A DNA stretch of 64,000 bases, from positions 5,084,001 to 5,148,000 of the forward strand of contig NZ_CP037993.1 of NCBI RefSeq assembly GCF_004367745.1, read 5' to 3'. A program made the position numbers and the translations under genes. The DNA comes from Herbaspirillum huttiense. GTDB taxonomy: Bacteria > Pseudomonadota > Gammaproteobacteria > Burkholderiales > Burkholderiaceae_D. Below the pieces are notes generated by a model. The model saw only the letters and a list, made by a program, of their open reading frames with translations. It ran no database searches and was not told where the DNA came from. Shown here piece by piece: positions 1 through 8,876 of the stretch (position 1 is its first letter; each line of letters begins with the position of its first letter).

Positions 1-93
1 TCACGGGAAATAATCAGGCCTCGGAGGCCCCTCAGCCATAAGTTCAAGAGTGAAACACCCTCTCGTCAAGGAAGCCCCGAGTAGGGCTATTTC

Positions 94-2679
94 CTAAACC
101 ACCGTCATCGACTTCACCGCCGGGCGGTTTTGTAAACGGCTAAAGAGTGACGCAAGATCAATACCGCGCTGCCTCAGCAAATCTGCAGCTTGGGCTTGCC
201 AAACCAAATCTCCCTGTTCATAAAAGGTCGCTCGCAGCTCGCGAACGGTTTGCAGGGCAGTTTGTGCCCAATCCCTAAACTCTTCTAGCTCCCAATACAT
301 CAACCCGCCGGCATGCACAATGGCGGAGTTTCGAATCTTTTTGGCGGGGGTTACCAAGACTGGGAGCACCTTGCATCCATCTGATTCTGGAACGTATTTT
401 TTAACCCAATCCGGATGTGAGGTTGCTTGCCGCGCCTTCGTCACGGAAAGCGTGCCATCTACTGTGTTCACATAGTCTTCAAATACGAGGCATAAGGGCT
501 CCGAAATCCACCAAGGATCTGGCGAACCGTCATCTTCGATCTTTCCGGCAAGCATCCCAATAAGACTGCCCAAATCTTTTTGCGCAACTTCAAACGTTTC
601 TGCGCTGAGAAGTCCCTCTAGAATCGACTTTTCCTTTTTCGCGAATTCGCGATCATGCGTCGATCCGAGGCGATTGAGCTCGGCGGCGAGGCGTTCTACT
701 TGGCGTTGCAATGCTATGTCGTTTGTTTGTTCAGTAAGTATATCGCTGACTTCTTTATGCGCGAATGTGGTTAGCCAAGGAAGATTTGGGGCGCATTTGT
801 GCGCCTCTCTGAAATATTGCTTTGCCTTTGCCGCTAATGGCGCAATCTTATTTTCGGCAGCTAGATGGCATGCAGATCCGGCCAAGTAATTCCACAGAGC
901 TCGATAACCCCGCAGTTCAGGTGCAGCAAGAATTCCCAGAACTCGGTCTGCCGCCGCTATCGCACCAGTATAATCATGACGCCATAGCGCCGTCTGGTAC
1001 TCAATCTCTGCATTGACTGCTTGTTGCAATTCGTTGATAGCGGGTAGGTGCTGTTGATGAGCCTTTTTCCGCTCTTCAACGATTGTTTGGTTGGCGCCGT
1101 CCCAGTCCTTATCATTTCTCAAGAAGATCTCAAACATATGGATCATGGTAGAGAGATCGCTATCCTTGGACTGTAGCGCACCGAATCCAATTTCCGCCTG
1201 CAGTTCCGGATGGAAATACGGCCTTCTACGGAGGTCCGCCAAGTAATCTGGCAGCTCTTCTCCCGAAACTACAACCGCTGAGTAGTCCTCCAACGAACGT
1301 GTGCAACGTCCGATTGCTTGCACTACCCTAGTTTGAATTCTCTCGTTGTATAGGGCGTTTGCACCCATGCGATTCATCAAAAAACGCTCTTGTGAATTTG
1401 TTGCCTTCGGAAGTCCTTCAATGAAGAGTAACCGACATTCGGCGCCCGCAAAGTCAATGCCATCATAGCGATTTGCAACGACGGCGACTGCCTTATCAAG
1501 TCGCACGAAATCTGCCTTCGACTCTTCTATGTCTGCCGCATGAAAAACTGGATATTTAAGCGACTTGTCTATCTGCTCAGCAACACTTTCTGCGGCCTTG
1601 TCGGTGGGCACAAGCACAACACTCCTGCCTGCCCTGCTCATCAGCTCCGTTCTGAGAACTGATGTTTCTTTATTGGTTAGTGACATCTCTGGAAAGAGGA
1701 AAAATCGCCGACCAACGCCTTGTGTGTCCCAACCCCTTGGAGCTGGCAGGCGCAAGATAGACTTGCGTCCGGTTAAACGCTCGAGATCGCCTCCCGCACC
1801 TAAAGTCGCAGACATATAGATGCGCTGCTTTGCACTCTCGAACGCTGGATGCGAGAATGTTGGCGGAAGCAATGGGCGGATAACGATATCTTGGGACGAT
1901 AGATAGAGATGGCACGCATCAAGATGGTCTCTTAGCAGAGACCATTGATATGCCAGATCACTCTTTGGCGTATGTGCGTCCAATATCTCAATGATCTGAG
2001 CGGCCAACGTTTTGAAAACAGGGGTCGCCAGCTTATCCACCCAGTTTCGGTCAACCACATCGTCCCAAATTCCTCTTAATCGAGACAAGTCAGTTGGAGC
2101 CAGATACGGCGCCAAGGCATTCGACATAGCTTGATGCAGTGCGGCATGATGTTCATCTAATCTGCCGATGCGAATTGTCCAATGAGCCGCGATGTAGTTC
2201 TCGCTAGCGTGAGCATCATCTACGAAAATTACATCCGCATTATCGAAATAAGGATTGGTATTAAAAAGTCCCGAATAAGTCGTCACAGCGATCTTATCGG
2301 CTTGCTGGTAGTCGGCTTTTGCTGAAGCGGGATAGTCTCGCTGGCGTCCGACAAATGTGGCAACTGAAAGGCCATATTTTTCGCTGGCTTGTTCCGCGAC
2401 TTGATGGACTAGCTGCCGTGTCGGACAAAGATATACTACACGCTCTTTGAATTTGCGGCGGCGCCATTCAGCGATTAATAGCCCTACAAGAGTTTTTCCG
2501 CTTCCCGTGGGAAGTTGCAATGCAACGTCCGCCACGTTGATGGCGTTGGCAGCATAGGCTTGCATTATTTCTGCCTGGTGCGGCAACACATCTGGAAACT
2601 TGCGTCGAGTTAGTTCACGGAAAAGTTTGTCAGGGCTTTCCGGCAGTGATACTTCGGTCGGTGGCTTTCTGAATACCAT
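94..2679 (-). CDS. DEAD/DEAH-type superfamily 2 helicase, probable defence component
   Basis: An 861-residue ATP-dependent helicase-like protein. Visible motifs are Walker A PTGSGKT (residues about 57-63), a Walker B VDDAH box (about 153-157), a motif III-like MSATLG, and a motif VI-like QAIGRCTRS. The segment RYDGIDFAGAECRLLFIEGLP resembles the second helicase domain of DinG/XPD-type proteins. The last 350 or so residues are helical and then form a domain I cannot assign; it contains VDGTLSVTKARQ and an alternating VLPVLVTP strand that faintly recalls a degenerate restriction-endonuclease fold (inference). The gene diverges from the ATPase/nuclease operon starting at 3171, with a 490-bp shared upstream region. 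Such placement is usual for helicase accessories of defence islands. A role in recognising or unwinding foreign DNA is inferred. Start ATG is at 2679. Confidence 0.8.
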   Translation of the reverse strand: MVFRKPPTEVSLPESPDKLFRELTRRKFPDVLPHQAEIMQAYAANAINVADVALQLPTGSGKTLVGLLIAEWRRRKFKERVVYLCPTRQLVHQVAEQASEKYGLSVATFVGRQRDYPASAKADYQQADKIAVTTYSGLFNTNPYFDNADVIFVDDAHASENYIAAHWTIRIGRLDEHHAALHQAMSNALAPYLAPTDLSRLRGIWDDVVDRNWVDKLATPVFKTLAAQIIEILDAHTPKSDLAYQWSLLRDHLDACHLYLSSQDIVIRPLLPPTFSHPAFESAKQRIYMSATLGAGGDLERLTGRKSILRLPAPRGWDTQGVGRRFFLFPEMSLTNKETSVLRTELMSRAGRSVVLVPTDKAAESVAEQIDKSLKYPVFHAADIEESKADFVRLDKAVAVVANRYDGIDFAGAECRLLFIEGLPKATNSQERFLMNRMGANALYNERIQTRVVQAIGRCTRSLEDYSAVVVSGEELPDYLADLRRRPYFHPELQAEIGFGALQSKDSDLSTMIHMFEIFLRNDKDWDGANQTIVEERKKAHQQHLPAINELQQAVNAEIEYQTALWRHDYTGAIAAADRVLGILAAPELRGYRALWNYLAGSACHLAAENKIAPLAAKAKQYFREAHKCAPNLPWLTTFAHKEVSDILTEQTNDIALQRQVERLAAELNRLGSTHDREFAKKEKSILEGLLSAETFEVAQKDLGSLIGMLAGKIEDDGSPDPWWISEPLCLVFEDYVNTVDGTLSVTKARQATSHPDWVKKYVPESDGCKVLPVLVTPAKKIRNSAIVHAGGLMYWELEEFRDWAQTALQTVRELRATFYEQGDLVWQAQAADLLRQRGIDLASLFSRLQNRPAVKSMTVV

Positions 2680-3170
2680 GTCCTATCGTCCTTTCGATTG
2701 TTTTTCTTGACGTAAATCGCCGTTAGAATTGCCGATACTTTTTGATTGGTCACCCAAATTTCTCAATCTGTTGCCCCAGCCGTTTGCCATCAGTCTGCAA
2801 GTTATGAGCATAGCTTCTAGATCCCGCAATCTTTAGCTCATGCCTTCTTGGTCTAATATGGCTGCACTCCGAAAATCACTAAGATCTAACGACAAGCGCA
2901 GGCCGAAATCAGACCAATGCAACCCAACGCACCGACAGTCACATATCGTCACCGCGTAGCGGTGTAGCGTACCATCAAAAAAGTTTCCACAGAATGGTAA
3001 ATATTGGTTAAATTTCAATATCTGTGCCGGAGGGGGGCGCGCTGCGGCATTCTTTTTTCTGTGGACTTGCCGAGAGCGGTAGTTTAGCTGAGGTGGGGGC
3101 CTTGAAAACGATCCTGAACCACTTGCGCGGTGATGAAGCTTACAAAGAGTAAAAATCTAAGGAAAAAAGC
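2680..3170. other. Divergent intergenic region between helicase and ABC-3C-like operon
   Basis: About 490 bp without a convincing gene. It must hold the promoters of both the helicase (leftward) and the operon starting at 3171 (rightward). A short open frame ending at about 3152 has no start or family resemblance that I recognise and may be a decayed gene end. No operator palindrome could be assigned. Confidence 0.4.
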
Positions 3171-3380
3171 ATGCGGACAGCGTATCGCGATGCACTTCGC
3201 CTCCTGTTCATTATTGATGCGGCTAGCACGCCACTTACCGATCTGAGTCATCCATCGGCAATAGCAATACTCCGAAGCGAGTCCCGTCTACTGGCCCTCG
3301 ATTTTTGGATGCGAAACCCGGATTACCTTGCTGGCGAGTTAATTGATCTTCACAAAAAACTGGAGAGAAAGAATGGTTGA
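3171..3380 (+). CDS. ABC-3C-like middle component, N-terminal part (69 aa)
   Basis: A 69-residue open frame starting with ATG after an AAGGAAAA ribosome-binding stretch. It contains the segment LRSESRLLALDFWMRNPDYL, which resembles the start of winged-helix 'middle component' proteins of ABC-three-component systems (family recognition from memory, not a search). The frame stops just after an A6 run at 3354-3359. The -1 frame from that run encodes TGEKEWLSAAAAIF, a smooth helical continuation into the next open frame. I therefore think 3171-3817 is one gene of about 215 codons, interrupted by a real, programmed or artefactual -1 frameshift. If the two frames are truly separate, translation would be coupled through the overlap at 3377-3380. 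Confidence 0.6.
   Translation: MRTAYRDALRLLFIIDAASTPLTDLSHPSAIAILRSESRLLALDFWMRNPDYLAGELIDLHKKLERKNG
3354..3359 (+). other. A6 homopolymer, probable frameshift position in the middle-component gene
   Basis: The codons CAC AAA AAA CTG at 3351-3362 contain six A residues. Re-reading the last A (-1 shift) gives ...KKTGEKEWLSAAAAIF and opens directly into the 3377-3817 frame. An ancestral A7 tract would restore one continuous protein. Whether this is a mutation, programmed slippage or a homopolymer sequencing error cannot be told from one sequence. Confidence 0.5.
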
Positions 3381-3817
3381 GTGCAGCCGCTGCGATCTTC
3401 CAGGCTGAAGAACCAGATCTGCGACGTGTACCAATGATTCGCTATTTCTTTGGTGCCTACGAACGCCTGGACGATGCACTAGCGATCTTGCGATCGCGCG
3501 ACCTTATTCGAATCACAGGCAAAAAGACGCAAAATAAGAAAGTGCTGGAAACCGACTTCCTCCTCACAAAGGAAGGGCGGGAAACCTGCCAATTAGCAAC
3601 TCAGAAGGCCCCATTACTCACCTGGTATGCGGAAAGGGCGGCACTTGTGGCGCGAGTGGCCGGAAATCGTGGCGGTGCTGCGCTTAAAGCATTGCAGTAC
3701 GAGCGAGCCAGCTATGCGCAAACTGAGTTAGGCGGAGTCATCCCCTCGATTGCTATCGAGATCCAAGCGCAGCTTCAGCAACTCGTAGAATCGCAAAGGC
3801 AGCCGCACAATGACTAG
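3377..3817 (+). CDS. ABC-3C-like middle component, C-terminal part (146 aa)
   Basis: A 146-residue frame whose only in-frame initiation codon near the overlap is TTG at 3377, inside the stop region of the preceding frame. Residues include EEPDLRRVPMIRYFFGAYE, then LDDALAILRSRDLIRI and a basic turn followed by LLTKEGRE, a pattern typical of a winged helix-turn-helix. It overlaps the downstream ATPase gene by 8 bp (3810-3817). In ABC-three-component systems the middle component is thought to bridge the ATPase and the effector; that role is inferred here from position and fold-like pattern. It probably forms a single protein with the 3171 frame. Confidence 0.6.
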   Translation: MSAAAAIFQAEEPDLRRVPMIRYFFGAYERLDDALAILRSRDLIRITGKKTQNKKVLETDFLLTKEGRETCQLATQKAPLLTWYAERAALVARVAGNRGGAALKALQYERASYAQTELGGVIPSIAIEIQAQLQQLVESQRQPHND

Positions 3818-5780
3818 AGAAAATGTGGATTGGCTCGGGGCCATCGTCAAGCGTGCCAACATGGATGTTACACATGTCGATGGCATTCTGGCCGCGAACA
3901 ATATCAAGCCGTCGCCGGTACTGGCATCACCACGTCACTTGAGACTAGTAAAAGTCGAGTTCTCGGGGGAAAAAATAGATGTTCCAGATGGCGGAGCTTT
4001 CACCTTTTCTTGGTCCAATCTAGACTCCGGGCTCTGGGCGCTGCTCACTGAAGGCAATCTCGTTGGAAAATCATCGGTCTTGGAGATTATCAAGTGGTTA
4101 ATCAGAGGTCGGGCTCCGTCAAACTTACAAGACGATGTAAAAAGTTGGATTCATGCAGCCAATCTACAGTTCACGATTGATGAAACAACGTTTACTGTGA
4201 ATGTGGAAACACGAGGGAACAACACGACTGGGAGGCTAGAGCGGTTGGTGCCAGAAAAAGAATCGATAGCGCTAGCGGCTTTCCGCTCTGAAGCCGAATT
4301 CGAATCAGTCATGTCCGACTTTTTTCTTCGTACGTTGAGCATGGACCATTTGACGACGTGGCGCGAAATTGAAAACAAAGGTGAAACTGTAGGCACTGCC
4401 GTGACGCATGGTTGGGCAGCGTTTTCCGGAGCCATGTTTATAGGCACTGACTACTCAGTGTTGCTTGGTGATCTTCCAGTTGCTGCCGGTATCAATGCGC
4501 GACTTATGCAGATGTTTTTGGGCATTCCATGGGTATCGACCTTAGGATCTATTAAATTGGCGCTGAAGGCAGCGAGCAATGAAAAGGATCTTCGAGTGCG
4601 TCAACGTAAGAAACATGGTCAAGCCAGAGAAAGGCGAAAAGATGATTTGCAGCTCCAGCTTGATAGAAAGCTGGCAGAGCTGTCAAATCAGGCTTCTGAC
4701 GATGATCTGCGAGCAGCCATTAATATTCTGGAAAACAATTATGCGGATAATAAAAAAACCGAGCTGTCACGAGTCGAACGTCTTGAGCGTGATTCGGAAG
4801 CTCTACGTCAAGCCGAAGCTGCGTTAATCGAAGATCGCCGAGACTTGCAGAGCCATCTCGATTCATCGGCAGCCGATGGCGTTTTCCGTCTATTGGATCC
4901 AAGTTGCTGTCCTCGCTGTGATCATGCAATAAGTGATGAAAAGAAGAATAAAGAAAAGCTCAGCCACGCGTGTTCAGTCTGTGGCGAAGCTGTCGACAGC
5001 GATCAAAATGCTGACACAATTAAGGCGGAAATAGACGCTCGCGTTGGTGCTGCGAAAGCTGTGTTTGAAAAAGCGCAAAAAAATGTCGTTGATTCAGAGC
5101 GCGCTTTGGTTACGTTGCGTGACGAACTTTCGGCGATTCGGGCGCGAATTCAAGAGAAGTCTGCCTTACTTGGAAAATTCGCTAAAAGAAATGAACTGGT
5201 TCTGGAAGTAGCGGTACTCCGCGGGCGTCTGCAAGAGGTGTCTAGTGAAGAAATTGAGGATGAAGAAGACAATATCGACGAGACCATTGCCGTACTGACA
5301 GCCGCGGAAAAGGAAACAGATGAGCGCGTCAAGGCCGTCCAAGGTGGTATTCTGGCGGCCGTATCAGAGCGCATAGTGCACTATGCGCAACGATTTGGAA
5401 TGCAAAATCTGACCAAAGCGGATTTGAAGGGTGGTGCCCAACTGTACCTGGTGAAGGGAGGGGTGGACACGTCCTATAGTAAAGTGACTGAAGGTGAGAA
5501 GTTGCGGCTAAAGGTCGCAACTGTTCTTGCGATGATGGAAGTAGCAGAGATACAGGGTGTGGGACGCCACCCTGGCTTGCTACTGGTCGATTCTCCTGGG
5601 GCACAGGAAGTTTCACCTGACGATCTAGATCAATTGGTCTCCGGCCTAGCGGAAGTTGCAAAGACGCTGCCATACTTCCAAGTCTTCGTCGCAGCGGCTG
5701 GCGCAACATCTAACGCAATTACGAAACACGTACCATTGAACAGGCGTAGAACCACGTTAGATTCTAAGTATCTGTGGTAA
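3810..5780 (+). CDS. Rad50/SMC-like ABC ATPase with CxxC hook-like insert
   Basis: A 656-residue P-loop ATPase of the Rad50/RecN/SMC type. The Walker A region is EGNLVGKSS (residues 81-89), so the first consensus glycine is replaced by Glu. Long charged heptad-rich coiled coils flank a CxxC...CxxC pair (Cys367/Cys370 and Cys388/Cys391) that looks like a zinc hook or zinc ribbon at the coiled-coil tip. A signature-like TEGEKLRLKVA segment precedes Walker B GLLLVDSPGAQE (about residues 589-600), followed by a VFVAAAG switch strand. It overlaps both neighbours (8 bp upstream, 7 bp downstream), indicating one operon with fixed stoichiometry. In Lamassu/ABC-3C systems such an ATPase senses unusual DNA and licenses the effector; that function is inferred here. 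Confidence 0.8.
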   Translation: MTRENVDWLGAIVKRANMDVTHVDGILAANNIKPSPVLASPRHLRLVKVEFSGEKIDVPDGGAFTFSWSNLDSGLWALLTEGNLVGKSSVLEIIKWLIRGRAPSNLQDDVKSWIHAANLQFTIDETTFTVNVETRGNNTTGRLERLVPEKESIALAAFRSEAEFESVMSDFFLRTLSMDHLTTWREIENKGETVGTAVTHGWAAFSGAMFIGTDYSVLLGDLPVAAGINARLMQMFLGIPWVSTLGSIKLALKAASNEKDLRVRQRKKHGQARERRKDDLQLQLDRKLAELSNQASDDDLRAAINILENNYADNKKTELSRVERLERDSEALRQAEAALIEDRRDLQSHLDSSAADGVFRLLDPSCCPRCDHAISDEKKNKEKLSHACSVCGEAVDSDQNADTIKAEIDARVGAAKAVFEKAQKNVVDSERALVTLRDELSAIRARIQEKSALLGKFAKRNELVLEVAVLRGRLQEVSSEEIEDEEDNIDETIAVLTAAEKETDERVKAVQGGILAAVSERIVHYAQRFGMQNLTKADLKGGAQLYLVKGGVDTSYSKVTEGEKLRLKVATVLAMMEVAEIQGVGRHPGLLLVDSPGAQEVSPDDLDQLVSGLAEVAKTLPYFQVFVAAAGATSNAITKHVPLNRRRTTLDSKYLW

Positions 5781-7780
5781 ACAGTATGGCATCACTCCTG
5801 CACCCACTTGAAGAGAAAATCGCAGATGTTATTGCGCTTGGACGTGACCTTGCTCTGGATGACTGTGGAGGAATCGAACAGATACACCAGCATGCATCAA
5901 TGTTGGGTGCGAGTCCGCTGATGCCAGAAATTCTGCATATGCTGCTTAGTGTTCGTGAAGATGGGGATCGTGACGACGTCGCTCCGGTAAACGCAGCTTT
6001 ACTCGATTTACTTCGTAACGCCGTTATCGATCTAGTACTTTGCGAGGCAGTCGATATACTCAATATTGCTCGACCACTGTCCCCGCAATTGGAAGAACAG
6101 TGTTTCGACATCCTTCTTAAGAAGGCTGTCGAAACTGGCGCAGGCTTGAATGGAACCGCTCGACGCTTCGCATTAGAAGGTGCATTCAGATTTGCTGTTG
6201 GTATTCGACGGCATGAACTTCAACTACTTGCACACCTTCTTAGCGTTAAGATCAGCGACGACCCGTTATATCTAGCAGGTGCCGCAAAGATAGTCGGCGT
6301 AGCTTATGCGCATTGGCGGGAGCCGGGACTAATTACACTATTGGAAGAGTTGACGACAATTCCCGAGGCATACGCTACCGCACACTTCGAACTGGGCATG
6401 GCCAAGCTATCAGAGGCTCTCGAACAAAAAAACGGTGTACACGATGGATCGCTATTTTTGGCCGCGCAAACCGAATTCAAGCTTGCGGCACAATCCTCTT
6501 GTCTAGAAGCCGAGGCGCAACTATATGCTGACTGCCTGACACTTATCCATTCATTTCACGAAGGAGCAGATAGTCAGGCACTCGATACGATTTATCAGTC
6601 AGTAAGGATGTCCGCGTTCCAAATCACGGCAATGCAGGGAGTACCAGTGGCCCCAAACTGGCTAGGAGCCCGGCATGCAGCAGCTGCATGTTGGCAAGCT
6701 TTAACGACCCGTTTGAAAATAATAGTTGAACAATTGAACCAACCGAGCTGGTGGAATCCTCAGCTCATAATCGAGCAACATTTGATGACGGCTTACTGTG
6801 CAAGCCGCAGCGTCTTTGTACCACGAGGAAAAGAAAGCCTAGATGGGCTAATTCGCCCACGTATCGCGCGACAGATGGCAGACAAAGAAGGCCTTATCCA
6901 TCAACTCAAGATCTGGATCGAGCAAAATACGAACCATGACTTACGGCCCGAAGCCGATATACTTGTTTCACAAATTGAGGCATTTATCCACGAGCCAAAT
7001 ACGATCTCTCCCCGCCCTTCTGAGGCGGCGCCCGACTGGTCATCGATCGCCGCCTTTATTGACAAGACCGCTGCTACCGAGCGCGTCAAACAGGTTTTCT
7101 TGACCGTGCTCGCCAGTGCAATAACGCTTAACATGGAAAACATGAGCGCAGCAGCGCTAAACGTCATAGAGCGATGCCACCGCGACGTCTCAACTCATCC
7201 AGATTATGCTGAAAATCCTCGTGGAGCGCAGCTGTTCGATGTGGCACTTTACTGGACGGTACAGTTTATTCAGAACCGGCTTGAACTAACTCAAAAAGAC
7301 GACGCGTCCCTATCCTATTTGTTTGAGCAAGAAGATTCGTCTCTACCCACCGAAGACGCGCTACAGGCGGACTATTATCGCTTCATATCAGCCTATGCTG
7401 CGGGTACTGATCTGGAGCCGACGAACGTAGGTAGTGGACGAGCAGACCTCCGAATGCGATCAAGCGGAGAGCGTCTCGTCATTGAGGTGAAGCGCGAAGC
7501 GCAAAATTGCACCTTCGACTACCTAAGTTTGGCCTATGCTTCGCAGACCACCGACTATCAAAATGTCAGTATCCGGATTGGTTTCCTTCTTGTTCTTGAT
7601 CAGTGCACACCAAATAAGGAAGGAACCCCACATATTTCGACACTATTTGACATCAAGTTGATAGAGAGACCAGGGGAAGCTGTGCCAAGGGCAATAGTTA
7701 TTGTACGAGTTCCTGGACGCAGAAAACGCCCCAGTGACTTAACTCGCCTTGCGCAAACGAAGCGCCGTCACCACCGTTGA
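5774..7780 (+). CDS. Large effector-like protein with C-terminal PD-(D/E)xK nuclease motif
   Basis: A 668-residue protein starting at GTG 5774 (or ATG 5786) inside the end of the ATPase gene. Most of it is helical and repeat-like, with no recognised domain. Near the C-terminus (about residues 554-577) it carries GRADLRMRSSGERLVIEVKR, a typical D...ExK active-site pattern of the restriction-endonuclease-like fold, followed by an alternating IRIGFLLVLD strand. It ends in a very basic tail. The position at the end of the operon is where ABC-three-component systems put their effector, so a DNA-cutting role triggered by the ATPase is the simplest model. The identity of the nuclease family is not recognised. 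Motif confidence is good; functional confidence is moderate. Confidence 0.65.
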   Translation: MVNSMASLLHPLEEKIADVIALGRDLALDDCGGIEQIHQHASMLGASPLMPEILHMLLSVREDGDRDDVAPVNAALLDLLRNAVIDLVLCEAVDILNIARPLSPQLEEQCFDILLKKAVETGAGLNGTARRFALEGAFRFAVGIRRHELQLLAHLLSVKISDDPLYLAGAAKIVGVAYAHWREPGLITLLEELTTIPEAYATAHFELGMAKLSEALEQKNGVHDGSLFLAAQTEFKLAAQSSCLEAEAQLYADCLTLIHSFHEGADSQALDTIYQSVRMSAFQITAMQGVPVAPNWLGARHAAAACWQALTTRLKIIVEQLNQPSWWNPQLIIEQHLMTAYCASRSVFVPRGKESLDGLIRPRIARQMADKEGLIHQLKIWIEQNTNHDLRPEADILVSQIEAFIHEPNTISPRPSEAAPDWSSIAAFIDKTAATERVKQVFLTVLASAITLNMENMSAAALNVIERCHRDVSTHPDYAENPRGAQLFDVALYWTVQFIQNRLELTQKDDASLSYLFEQEDSSLPTEDALQADYYRFISAYAAGTDLEPTNVGSGRADLRMRSSGERLVIEVKREAQNCTFDYLSLAYASQTTDYQNVSIRIGFLLVLDQCTPNKEGTPHISTLFDIKLIERPGEAVPRAIVIVRVPGRRKRPSDLTRLAQTKRRHHR

Positions 7781-7870
7781 TTTACTAGCGGAATTGCCCC
7801 TCACCATTTGCCCCACCTTCCATTGCCTGCCGAAGGCTGCCGCTCGGTCATGCGACATTACGTGAAAGCA

Positions 7871-8380
7871 CTACCAGAAGTGCGCGCTGATAGGCACTAC
7901 GACCATGGTGGTAATCGCCGCAAAGTAAAGTTGCGATTGTCCGTCACGTAAAATGGGATTTGCAGCAAACTCAGATATGGCTGCAAAGAAAAGAGCAGCG
8001 ATAGCGAAAATTGTAGCCGGCCGAATATAGCCTGTGACCAAAGCTGCCGTAGCAAATCCCAACAATACTGTGGCGCTCACATTCGCAATAGCGACTGCTC
8101 TTCCCGCAATATGAGTAACTAATCGGCTCAATCGTGGACGATGGCGCTTACGCGCAAGCACTTCTTCGATCATTCGCATGATCACTACAATGCCGACTGT
8201 AAGGACCAGTGTCTTAAAAGCTATGTGCTCGAGCAACAGTTCCGTGCCACCATCGAATTTTGATGAGTAAGAGTTGCCCACTAGTTGGACAATTCCAAAG
8301 ATAAAGCCCAGAGTGCCAAAAAAAGGGAAGTCCTTCAGTAGTTCTGATTTGATCAGCAACATTTTTCTATCTGAGTGCAT
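7871..8380 (-). CDS. Small multi-pass membrane protein, unknown function
   Basis: About 169 residues from ATG 8380, which has an AAGG stretch a few bases upstream; an ATG at 8410 would add ten residues. It has four or five hydrophobic segments (including FFGTLGFIFGIVQLV, TLVLTVGIVVIM, AIANVSATVLLGFATAALV and IFAIAALFFAAISEF), with a basic cytoplasmic loop LARKRHRPRLSR in the middle. No family is recognised. It converges with the nuclease gene, so it is not part of that operon. A membrane effector or a phage-derived protein are both possible. Confidence 0.55.
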   Translation of the reverse strand: MHSDRKMLLIKSELLKDFPFFGTLGFIFGIVQLVGNSYSSKFDGGTELLLEHIAFKTLVLTVGIVVIMRMIEEVLARKRHRPRLSRLVTHIAGRAVAIANVSATVLLGFATAALVTGYIRPATIFAIAALFFAAISEFAANPILRDGQSQLYFAAITTMVVVPISAHFW

Positions 8381-8491
8381 TGTGCGGCCTTTAAGAATAG
8401 TTGATAACATTTAGTTGCACGATCGTCAACATTGCTGATCACGGCGAACAGTTGTTCGAACGAAGGTCACTCCCCGTAGATAACGACGTAA

Positions 8492-8517
8492 GGGGCTGTA
8501 CATAATTTTGTGTAAAC
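8492..8517. repeat. Possible IS256-family terminal inverted repeat (solo end)
   Basis: The sequence GGGGCTGTACATAATTTTG followed by TGTAAAC resembles the ends of IS256-family elements, which share a TAATTNTGTGTAAA core. No transposase of that family follows, so it would be a solo relic. The call rests on resemblance alone. Confidence 0.3.
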
Positions 8518-8876
8518 GGACTATTGGCACTCATGGAATCTTCATGTCCAGCCGATGAGAGGGGAGAAGTGATAAGCTCAGAGAGGGGCTTTTCCGAAGG
8601 CCTGTGCATCCTTCGGCGGATGTTCTATCACTCGCTGCACTTCCCGTCGCTCCATCGCTCCGTCCGCATCACCGTGACGCGTCCTGCACCGGCAGGGAGT
8701 TAGAAAAATAAGTGTTGCGCACCCGGCGCGACTTGCTCAGATAGCGCGTCCGCGCAAACGCGATGGTGCAACAGATATTAATCATTCTTGCCAGGAAAAG
8801 GTTCGGGATGGTCGATTGCAGACATGAGACCCATACGAGCTAGATCGGTCACCCAACATCAGCGCACTATGCTGAG

